The notes under the pieces: model-generated
Databases searched by the model: none
The model's input: only the letters and a program-made list of their open reading frames with translations
Told to the model about the DNA's origin: nothing
Assembly (NCBI GenBank): GCA_023436075.1
Contig: JAEZKS010000021.1
Coordinates: forward strand, 1 to 10,490
Length of the DNA: 10,490 nucleotides
Direction of reading: 5' to 3'
Source: Methanobacteriota archaeon
GTDB lineage: Archaea; Halobacteriota; Methanocellia; Methanocellales; Methanocellaceae
In this document: positions 5,715 to 10,490 of the stretch, one piece after another
Numbering within the stretch: position 1 is the stretch's first letter
Layout: each line of letters opens with the position of its first letter
Made by a program: the position numbers and the translations under genes

Positions 5715-6621
5715 AAATACTCCAGAACGACGGGACGAGGAAGGTTCCTGCCCGGGTCATTTTTAACGCGAATTTCATTGTGCTCAGTGAATCACCACAG
5801 TCGATCAATATTAAGGGATTCTTATACGGCGCGATCCACTGGGGATACGCGGCATCTCCCTCGTATATGTAATCCATGATGCTCCCCTGGTGAGTGTTTC
5901 GCCATAGTCGATCGACGATGCTGGTATTATCGATCTGCTCCGGGGACGCATCGAAGTCGATCGTGCGGCTCGACAGGATGACCGGCATCCCGGCGTCTCG
6001 CGCATCGTACCCGATGGCGTCTGCGTTTTCTTGCTTGGCCGCGAGAGCGCCGATCGCATTATATGCAGGGCCTGACTGAAGCGGCGGTAGAGAGATTCCA
6101 AGGGCAGCAGGCTCGCCCTCCTTGTCCTTGATCAAGTTACCTCGCACAACCATCTCAGGATACATCAGCGAGTTCGATGTAAACAGGGCCGTGCTGACGG
6201 GCTGGGGAACTCCGAAATACCCTGTCCCGACGGGTGCCGCCCCGTAGTTGATCGCCGGGCTGAACAGGTAGTTTGCCTCGAAGAGACCCGTGCTCGTAGC
6301 AGCAATGGTGTCGCTGCTGGTTTGCGCTATCTCGATAGGGGCTGTGCCTGCCGGGGAACCGCCATTATAGCCGCTTTCTTCATAGGGCAGGGAAATGGCC
6401 AGAGCCTCGTCATCCGTCGTCGCCAGGGTCGAACGGTGAAACAGTGCCTGGGATGCGCCGCTGTCGGTGTAATCATTGCCTGCGACAATGTTGCCATACA
6501 CCAGCTCAGGCCTCGTCTCAGTGCCCGATGCGCCGAATGGAACGACCACAGTGCAGCATACCAACAGGATAACCAGCACGACGACGAAGCCTCGCAAATA
6601 CCGGACAGACTGACCACTCAT
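5713..6621 (-). CDS. Exported protein of unknown function
   Basis: 302 residues that I do not recognise. The N-terminus is a signal peptide or anchor: SVRYLRG, then the hydrophobic run FVVVLVILLVCCTVVVPF, then GASGTETRP with a likely cut near ASG. There is no clear lipobox. The rest is rich in Gly, Ala, Ser, Thr, Pro and Asp, without further membrane segments. It has phrases such as YGNIVAGNDYTDSGASQALF, GLFEANYLFSPAINYGAAPVG, DRLWRNTHQGSIMDYIYEG and a near-terminal LILIDCGDSL. No catalytic motif or known repeat stands out. ATG 6621 lies only about 8 bases after the predicted transcription start, so the message is almost leaderless. The gene stands alone, convergent with the por operon. It is probably a surface or cell-envelope protein, by inference from the signal peptide only. 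Confidence 0.7.
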   Translation of the reverse strand: MSGQSVRYLRGFVVVLVILLVCCTVVVPFGASGTETRPELVYGNIVAGNDYTDSGASQALFHRSTLATTDDEALAISLPYEESGYNGGSPAGTAPIEIAQTSSDTIAATSTGLFEANYLFSPAINYGAAPVGTGYFGVPQPVSTALFTSNSLMYPEMVVRGNLIKDKEGEPAALGISLPPLQSGPAYNAIGALAAKQENADAIGYDARDAGMPVILSSRTIDFDASPEQIDNTSIVDRLWRNTHQGSIMDYIYEGDAAYPQWIAPYKNPLILIDCGDSLSTMKFALKMTRAGTFLVPSFWSI

Positions 6622-6648
6622 ATACCCACACCACGCCCGGGCTGTAAG

Positions 6649-6660
6649 CCTTATATAACC
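6649..6660 (-). promoter_or_regulatory. TATA box of the 302-aa exported-protein gene
   Basis: The minus strand reads GGTTATATAAGG, a near-ideal archaeal TATA box about 30 bases before the ATG at 6621. The predicted start near 6629 gives a leader of only some 8 bases. Confidence 0.6.
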
Positions 6661-6900
6661 CTCAATACCCGTTACGAGATATCATGCGCGGATAATAAAA
6701 GATTACTGACTTTAACATCGGAATTGGGCGGGAACGGCTTACAACGCCATGGAACATGCCTTCGGTCTTCGATTTCGGAACGGAAGGCGCCGATACTGTC
6801 GTGTCCTGCATGGCAGAGGGAGCCCGCCCGGGCACTGCCAGGGAGACAGAGAGCATCCAGTATTCCAGGTCATTGTAGCGCAGTACGCTCTTTTTTGCTA

Positions 6901-6922
6901 GCCGGAGCCATACGGTTCCGGC
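6901..6922. repeat. Strong 9-bp hairpin with ATAC loop
   Basis: GCCGGAGCC (6901-6909) pairs with GGTTCCGGC (6914-6922), with one G-T pair, around the four-base loop ATAC. A T6 run lies just before it on the plus strand. It belongs to no recognised gene. Confidence 0.5.
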
Positions 6923-7066
6923 GGGCTGCGTCGGGCAAATACTGAACTTTCGGGTCGGTTTCATCACCCTACGCTGGGAATATCAAGCGAGAAGCACGTC
7001 GTCCGCGCTCGTTTTTTCAGCATAGGTTATGCCCCGATTCCGGGAAGGACATAATGGTGTGATACG

Positions 7067-7582
7067 ATGATGAAGAACAAAATTCGCTTAGCATTGACCG
7101 TGCTTATTGTGCTGGCCGTATTTACTGGCCTGGTGATCTGCTCGGTCGATGCCGCAAGTGGCTCCAGAGGAAAAGGAAAGGGAGCGGGAATAAGCATCGG
7201 AAAGGGGTTGGGCGTCGGCAAGATATCGGGCATCAAGGGCGGCCACGGCGGCCCGAGCTTCAGCAGCTCCAGCCTGAACGTGAACTCGAACCCGACCGCA
7301 ATGGGCAACTCGTTCGTGAAAGCAAATCGTGGCATCGCGGAGAGTTCCGCCTTAAGCACGGACAGCTTCCGGGCGAACTTCCAGGCGAAGAACACTAACT
7401 TCTTCGCACCGCTCGACGCGGCCAGGTTCAGCTTCACCTCGCTCAAGGTGAACTCGAACCCGATCGCAATGGGCAACTCGTTCGTGGATGCACGGCGCGG
7501 CATCGCGGACAGTTCCGCCTTAAGCACGGACGGCTTTACCTTCCGGAGCGTCAACGCTAACACGCCGTTCCTGGTAGTGTAA
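7067..7582 (+). CDS. Small exported Gly/Asn/Ser-rich protein with internal duplication
   Basis: 171 residues, not recognised. Residues 1-30 are a signal peptide (MKNKIR, hydrophobic LALTVLIVLAVFTGLVIC, cut near VDA-AS). Residues 32-63 are a basic Gly/Lys-rich stretch (GSRGKGKGAGISIGKGLG). Then come two near-identical repeats 56 residues apart, starting near V72 and V128, with the core VNSNPxAMGNSFV, a basic RG, and SSALSTD. The ends are phenylalanine- and asparagine-rich. GGTGTGAT 4 bases before the ATG is a good ribosome-binding site; ATG 7070 is an alternative. The opposite strand is also open (194 codons, 7027-7611) but has no signal peptide. The plus strand is preferred for the signal peptide and binding site. 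Probably a surface or envelope protein; no function is assignable. Confidence 0.65.
   Translation: MMKNKIRLALTVLIVLAVFTGLVICSVDAASGSRGKGKGAGISIGKGLGVGKISGIKGGHGGPSFSSSSLNVNSNPTAMGNSFVKANRGIAESSALSTDSFRANFQAKNTNFFAPLDAARFSFTSLKVNSNPIAMGNSFVDARRGIADSSALSTDGFTFRSVNANTPFLVV
7280..7368 (+). repeat. 89-base intragenic direct repeat, unit 1
   Basis: It matches unit 2 (7448-7536) at 80 of 89 positions, offset 168 bases, or 56 whole codons. Apart from one CGT/CGC change, every difference alters the amino acid. Confidence 0.8.
7448..7536 (+). repeat. 89-base intragenic direct repeat, unit 2
   Basis: The second copy of the repeat in the 171-residue exported protein. Shared synonymous codons, such as TTAAGC in the SALS part, point to a recent duplication or gene conversion. 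Confidence 0.8.
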
Positions 7583-7614
7583 GCTGACACAACAGAAGCA
7601 GTATCGAACACATG

Positions 7615-7652
7615 GATGCCGGAGCAAATAGTGCCGCCGGCATCTCAAAAAA
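7615..7652. terminator. Terminator hairpin between convergent genes
   Basis: GATGCCGG (7615-7622) pairs perfectly with CCGGCATC (7637-7644). A-run 7647-7652 gives T6 on the minus strand, 32-37 bases after the acyl-CoA synthetase stop, a likely stop signal for that gene. The hairpin lies 32 bases after the exported-protein stop and may serve that side. Confidence 0.5.
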
Positions 7653-7683
7653 CGAGAAAGTGGCCTGCCGAGACGTGGCAAGT

Positions 7684-9360
7684 CTATAGCTCGGCCGACG
7701 ATTTATCCTTATCCCGGATCTCCACCCGCCGGATTTTGCCGCTAATCGTCTTGGGCAGCGCTGGCACGAACTCGACTACGCGGGGGTACTTGTACGGGGC
7801 CGTGACCTTTTTCACGTGGTCCTGCAGCTCCTTCTTCAGCGCATCGCTGGCCGTATAGTCTTTCCGGAGCACCACCGTGGCCTTGACGATCTGGCCCCGG
7901 ATGTCGTCCGGCACCGCCGTTATGGCGCACTCCACCACGGCAGGGTGCTGGATCAGGGCGCTCTCGACCTCAAAGGGACCGATGCGGTAGCCGGAGCTCT
8001 TGATAACGTCGTCCGCCCGGCCCACGAACCAGAGATAGCCGTCTTCGTCCATCCAGGCCATGTCGCCAGTGTGATAGTAGCCGCTGTGCAGTACGGAGTC
8101 GGTCCGCTTCTGGTCGCGGTAGTAGCCCTTGAACAGCCCCGATGGTGAGCCTTTTGTCATGTTAATGCAGAGTTCGCCCTCTTCGCCGGCTTCGCAGACC
8201 TTGCCGTCCGCGTTCAGCAGCTCGATGTTGTAGCCCGGCGTAGGCTTGCCCATAGAGCCCGGCCGGGGCTCGATCCATGGGTATGTGGCGATCATGACGA
8301 CCGCCTCAGTCTGGCCGAAGCCTTCCATTAGCCTGTGCCCGGTAGCCTTGAGCCATCGGTTATAGACTTCGGGGTTGAGCGGCTCGCCAGCCGTGACACA
8401 GTACTTTATGTGGGAGAAGTCGAACTTGCTCAGGTCCTCGTTGATGAGGAACCGGTAGATCGTCGGCGGGGCGCAGAACGTCGTCACTTTGTACTCGGTC
8501 GTCTTCTGCAGCAGCCGCAGCGGATTGAACTCCTCGTAGTCGTAGGCGAAGATCGCGCTGCCGCCGAGCCACTGGCCGTAGATCTTGCCCCAGACCGCCT
8601 TGGCCCATCCCGTATCCGCCACCGTGTAGTGGAGGCCATTGTCTATGACATTCTGCCAGTATACAGCCGTGAGTATGTGCGCGAGCGGATAGTCGAAATC
8701 GTGGATTACCATCTTGGGAAGGCCCGCCGTGCCCGATGTGAAATACAGGATGGAGATGTCATCGTTCTTCGTGGCCTCCTTGCCGACCGGCCGCTGGAAT
8801 CGATCGCTTGCTTTCTCGACATCAGCGTTGAAGTCGGCCCAACTGTCATGGCTTCCGCCCACGATGGCCTTGTATCTCAGTATGTCCGGGCACTCCTTCT
8901 GAGCTTCGTCTACGTAGTTGACCAGGGATCGCTCCTCGGCCGCGACGATCATCTTGATATCGGCCAGCTTGAGCCGGTACACGATGTCCTTGGTCGTGAG
9001 CATGTGAGTGGCGGGGATGGCGATGGCACCGATGCGGTGCAGTGCCAGCATGCAATGCCACCACTCGTACCGGCCCTTGAGGGCCAGCATGACCGTATCG
9101 CCCTTCTTTATCCCGATGCTCTTGAAATAGTTCGCCGCCTTTTCGCTCAGGCGCTTCATCTCGGAGAACGTGAGTATCTTTTCGCCGCCTGTGTCATCGC
9201 ACCACACCAGGGCGATCTTGTCCGGCGTCTCCTTCGCTATCACGTCAACGACATCGTAAGCGAAGTTGAAGTTTGGGGGCACGTTCAGGCGGAAGTTTTT
9301 CTTGAAATCCTCGTAGGAGTCGAATTCCGTCTTGTGAAGAAATCTGTTCAATAGCGACAT
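7684..9360 (-). CDS. AMP-forming acyl-CoA synthetase (medium-chain/ACSM-MacS type)
   Basis: 558 residues of the ANL adenylating family. It turns a carboxylic acid, ATP and CoA into acyl-CoA, AMP and pyrophosphate in the cytoplasm. Motifs in order: P-loop [11 protein letters not shown] (206-216), [14 protein letters not shown] (246-259), GFGQTE (347-352), YHTGD with D433, [20 protein letters not shown] (447-466), and catalytic Lys K542 in [10 protein letters not shown]. The layout fits medium-chain acyl-CoA synthetases such as human ACSM and the archaeal MacS of Methanosarcina acetivorans, known to favour branched short or medium acids. It is not a typical acetyl-CoA synthetase, being shorter. 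It is second in an operon, 13 bases after the XRE-cupin gene, with GGAG 6 bases before its ATG. The true substrate is unknown. Confidence 0.92.
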   Translation of the reverse strand: MSLLNRFLHKTEFDSYEDFKKNFRLNVPPNFNFAYDVVDVIAKETPDKIALVWCDDTGGEKILTFSEMKRLSEKAANYFKSIGIKKGDTVMLALKGRYEWWHCMLALHRIGAIAIPATHMLTTKDIVYRLKLADIKMIVAAEERSLVNYVDEAQKECPDILRYKAIVGGSHDSWADFNADVEKASDRFQRPVGKEATKNDDISILYFTSGTAGLPKMVIHDFDYPLAHILTAVYWQNVIDNGLHYTVADTGWAKAVWGKIYGQWLGGSAIFAYDYEEFNPLRLLQKTTEYKVTTFCAPPTIYRFLINEDLSKFDFSHIKYCVTAGEPLNPEVYNRWLKATGHRLMEGFGQTEAVVMIATYPWIEPRPGSMGKPTPGYNIELLNADGKVCEAGEEGELCINMTKGSPSGLFKGYYRDQKRTDSVLHSGYYHTGDMAWMDEDGYLWFVGRADDVIKSSGYRIGPFEVESALIQHPAVVECAITAVPDDIRGQIVKATVVLRKDYTASDALKKELQDHVKKVTAPYKYPRVVEFVPALPKTISGKIRRVEIRDKDKSSAEL

Positions 9361-9373
9361 GTAGTTCTCCGTT

Positions 9374-9928
9374 TTACATAATTATGGCCAGGAAGCGTGC
9401 CGGCTTATTGTTCCGGGCCACCATAGCGTGCTCACAGCCCGAGTCAAAGTAGATAGAGTCACCCTCGTCGAGGACGATCTCATGGTCCTTGATGATGAAC
9501 TTGAGGCTGCCCTCGAGGACCAGGTTGAACTCCTGTCCCGGATGAGCATTGGTATGCACCTTCGCGTCGGCCGGTCCGGGCTCCACCGTCACGATGAACG
9601 GCTCGGCTTTCTTGTTAATGAAATTAGAGGCCAGGCTCTGATACTTGTACTGCTTCCTCCGCTCGACGCTCGCCCCCTTGCCCTTCCGGGTCACCGTGAA
9701 GTAGTGCATCCGCGGTGCTTCTCCTGTCAGGAGGATGCTCATTTCCACCCCCAGCTTGTGGGAGACCTCGTACAGCACGCTGGCGGGGATGTCCTCCGCG
9801 CCGTTTTCATATCTCTGGTACTGCTCCAGACCAACCCTGAGGGAGGATGCCATCTCCTCCTGGCTGACCCCGAGGATGCCCCTGAGCTCCTTGATACGGG
9901 CGGCAACTTCTTTGATCTTTTCCTGCAT
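9374..9928 (-). CDS. XRE-family regulator with C-terminal cupin sensor domain
   Basis: 184 residues. Residues about 6-64 form an XRE/Cro-type helix-turn-helix ([19 protein letters not shown]...[31 protein letters not shown]). Residues about 105-184 form a cupin: [18 protein letters not shown] is motif 1 and [18 protein letters not shown] is motif 2. In motif 1 the usual first His of HxH is Asn (NAH), so metal binding may be altered. Such proteins usually sense a small ligand through the cupin and control neighbouring genes. This one heads the operon with an acyl-CoA synthetase and faces a second one, so acid or acyl-CoA sensing is a fair inference. ATG 9928 is chosen because AAGAAGGT lies just upstream; the in-frame TTG at 9973 has no such site. 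Confidence 0.9.
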   Translation of the reverse strand: MQEKIKEVAARIKELRGILGVSQEEMASSLRVGLEQYQRYENGAEDIPASVLYEVSHKLGVEMSILLTGEAPRMHYFTVTRKGKGASVERRKQYKYQSLASNFINKKAEPFIVTVEPGPADAKVHTNAHPGQEFNLVLEGSLKFIIKDHEIVLDEGDSIYFDSGCEHAMVARNNKPARFLAIIM

Positions 9929-9993
9929 GAGACTTACCTTCTTAAAACGTGAAACATTACCCGATAGGTCCAATTTCCTATGATTCAGGACAC

Positions 9994-10010
9994 ACTATTT
10001 AAACGCTTCC
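9994..10010 (-). promoter_or_regulatory. Promoter of the XRE-cupin/acyl-CoA synthetase operon
   Basis: The minus strand reads GGAAGCGTTTAAATAGTG, a BRE-like purine stretch plus the TATA box TTTAAATA (10003-9996). Transcription would begin near 9975, giving a leader of about 45 bases that carries the AAGAAGGT site. Confidence 0.6.
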
Positions 10011-10081
10011 GTGCGTTACGCTGTCATAGCGCATGGATATACTTGCCAGATAGAAAAAAATGTGGTTTTTACCGATAACAA

Positions 10082-10125
10082 AATGATTAATCATTATGAA
10101 AGCTATGTAAACATATTAATGATTA
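10082..10125. promoter_or_regulatory. Candidate operator: 14-bp palindrome plus extra half-site
   Basis: AATGATTAATCATT (10082-10095) is a perfect palindrome. Its half AATGATTA recurs at 10118-10125, 36 bases downstream. It lies between the two divergent promoters in a locally AT-rich block, a natural place for a dimeric helix-turn-helix regulator to bind. No experiment or motif model backs this here. Confidence 0.4.
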
Positions 10126-10147
10126 TACTTATGCCCGAAAAGTTTAT

Positions 10148-10212
10148 TATGGGTGCATTTTCCCATACTATAGGAGCGGCCGATCCGCCGGCCTTTCGCC
10201 TGCTCACAGGCG
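10148..10212 (+). other. Three tandem small hairpins
   Basis: TATGGG/CCCATA (10148-10153, 10162-10167), GGCCG/CGGCC (10178-10182, 10189-10193) and CGCCTG/CAGGCG (10197-10202, 10207-10212, loop CTCA) follow one another. An AT box AAGTTTATTATGG just before them (10139-10151) could start a transcript through the last two. No known riboswitch class was recognised. Confidence 0.3.
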
Positions 10213-10229
10213 CATGCCTCAAGCAGGGC

Positions 10230-10241
10230 TATCTATAAATA
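10230..10241 (+). promoter_or_regulatory. TATA box of the second acyl-CoA synthetase gene
   Basis: TATCTATAAATA is a good archaeal TATA box. The predicted start near 10262 gives a leader of about 35 bases with the ribosome-binding site GGAAGGT (10286-10292). Confidence 0.55.
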
Positions 10242-10252
10242 ATGTGAAATCA

Positions 10253-10276
10253 ATGACATGTGGCACCATTTGTCAT
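10253..10276. promoter_or_regulatory. Inverted repeat ATGACA-N12-TGTCAT at the predicted start site
   Basis: Two perfect 6-base arms (10253-10258 and 10271-10276) are centred on the predicted transcription start of the second acyl-CoA synthetase. This is a position where bound repressors act. TGTCAT occurs once more at 10022-10027. The arms are short, so this is tentative. Confidence 0.3.
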
Positions 10277-10298
10277 GGATACGCTGGAAGGTAGTACG

Positions 10299-10490
10299 AT
10301 GCAAAAGCGAAAATCCCTCAGCTACGCATTCATGGGGTCCGAGAAGCCGCTGATCGGCATGACCGTCGGCGACATGTTCGACGAGATCGTCGAAAGCTAC
10401 CCCGACAGAGAAGCGCTGGTATCGGTACACCAGGGCTTGAGATATACCTGGCGCGAGCTGCAGACGCAGGTCAACAGGACAGCTAAGGGA
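10299..10490 (+). CDS. Second AMP-dependent acyl-CoA synthetase, N-terminal 64 codons
   Basis: The frame is open to the right edge, so only the start is visible. SYAFMGSEKPLIGMTVGDMF, then ESYPDREALVSVHQGLRYTW and RELQTQVNRTAKG is the standard beginning of fatty-acyl-CoA synthetase-like AMP-binding enzymes (PL..T.G......P.REALV...Q..RYTY.EL). The catalytic motifs lie outside the window. ATG 10299 is chosen because GGAAGGT lies 6 bases before it; ATG 10275, eight codons upstream, is in frame but has no such site and falls inside an inverted repeat. It faces the XRE-cupin/acyl-CoA synthetase operon, so shared control is likely. This N-terminus is of a different subtype from the enzyme at 7684-9360. 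Confidence 0.85.
   Translation, partial: MQKRKSLSYAFMGSEKPLIGMTVGDMFDEIVESYPDREALVSVHQGLRYTWRELQTQVNRTAKG

Larger units (their letters stand above)
6622..7066. other. Intergenic stretch without a convincing gene
   Basis: At 445 bases it is unusually long for this window and keeps coding-like GC content. A minus frame of 101 codons (6662-6967) and plus frames exist, but none shows a recognisable protein. Contents: the minus TATA box at 6649-6660, an AT box GATAATAAAAG on the plus strand (6691-6701), a plus-strand T6 at 6891-6896, a strong hairpin at 6901-6922, and a second plus-strand T6 at 7012-7017. It could be a decayed gene or hold a small RNA. Confidence 0.5.
9929..10298. other. Divergent control region between XRE-cupin operon and second acyl-CoA synthetase
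   Basis: 370 bases without a gene. It holds the minus TATA box (9996-10003), an AT-rich segment (about 10050-10150) with a 14-base palindrome and a further half-site, three small hairpins (10148-10212), a plus TATA box (10232-10240) and an inverted repeat around the predicted plus start (10253-10276). A plus frame of 75 codons (10011-10238) crosses it but looks accidental. Confidence 0.65.

Noticed and set aside
6662..6967. 101-codon minus-strand frame as a gene
   Set aside because: It has a plausible binding site but no recognisable domain and odd composition. It is kept only as part of the unexplained block.
7027..7611. 194-codon minus-strand frame opposite the repeat-bearing exported protein
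   Set aside because: It lacks a signal peptide or known motif, and its repeats are the mirror of the plus-strand repeats. The plus frame has a signal peptide and a good ribosome-binding site.
8335..9354. 339-codon plus-strand frame
   Set aside because: It lies wholly antisense to the acyl-CoA synthetase, whose motifs are all intact. It is a by-product of GC-rich third positions.
9929..9973. TTG 9973 as start of the XRE-cupin protein, adding 15 residues
   Set aside because: It has no ribosome-binding site, falls at the predicted transcription start, and adds residues outside the helix-turn-helix domain. ATG 9928 has AAGAAGGT before it.
10011..10238. 75-codon plus-strand frame in the divergent control region
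   Set aside because: It has a GTG start without a binding site, AT-rich irregular codons and no resemblance to a known protein. It overlaps promoter elements.

Overview
The window looks like chromosomal DNA of a methanogenic euryarchaeon, most like Methanocella (Rice Cluster I). This is inferred from several signs: archaeal TATA boxes about 25 bases before the likely transcription starts, ribosome-binding sites of the GGAGGTGAT type, oligo-T stops, a four-subunit pyruvate:ferredoxin oxidoreductase, a methanogen-type flavodoxin, and a GC-rich codon style. No search could be run, so the genus is a best guess.

Layout. (1) Positions 1-1200, minus: the first 400 codons of a secreted NHL-repeat protein with a TTG start, running off the left edge. 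(2) 1394-1891, minus: a stand-alone flavodoxin, divergent from (3) 1982-2275, plus: a small MazG-like nucleotide pyrophosphohydrolase that appears to be leaderless. (4) 2276-2853: a gene-free stretch with interspersed 'cgcagag' repeats and a paired GCGATCGC element. (5) 2854-5625, plus: a tightly coupled por operon in the order beta-alpha-gamma-delta, ended by a long stem-loop. (6) 5713-6621, minus: an exported protein of unknown function. (7) 6622-7066: a 445-base stretch without a convincing gene but with a strong hairpin and oligo-T runs. (8) 7067-7582, plus: a small exported Gly/Asn/Ser-rich protein with a recent internal duplication. (9) 7684-9928, minus: an operon of an XRE-cupin regulator followed by an AMP-forming acyl-CoA synthetase. 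(10) 9929-10298: a divergent control region with an AT-rich palindrome. (11) 10299 to the end, plus: the first 64 codons of a second acyl-CoA synthetase.

How the genes fit together. Por joins acetyl-CoA and CO2 into pyruvate at the expense of reduced ferredoxin, the main entry from C1/acetyl-CoA metabolism into biosynthesis. The two acyl-CoA synthetases flank an XRE-cupin regulator in a head-to-head arrangement, which suggests one small regulated unit that activates short or medium-chain carboxylic acids. The flavodoxin may be another low-potential carrier. Three exported proteins (NHL, 302 aa, 171 aa) lie between the metabolic blocks and look like lineage-specific envelope or surface proteins. 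No mobile element, CRISPR array, tRNA or rRNA was recognised. I see no clear multi-gene novel system. The least explained parts are the two orphan exported proteins, the 6662-7020 block, the stem-loop after por, and the 9929-10298 control region.
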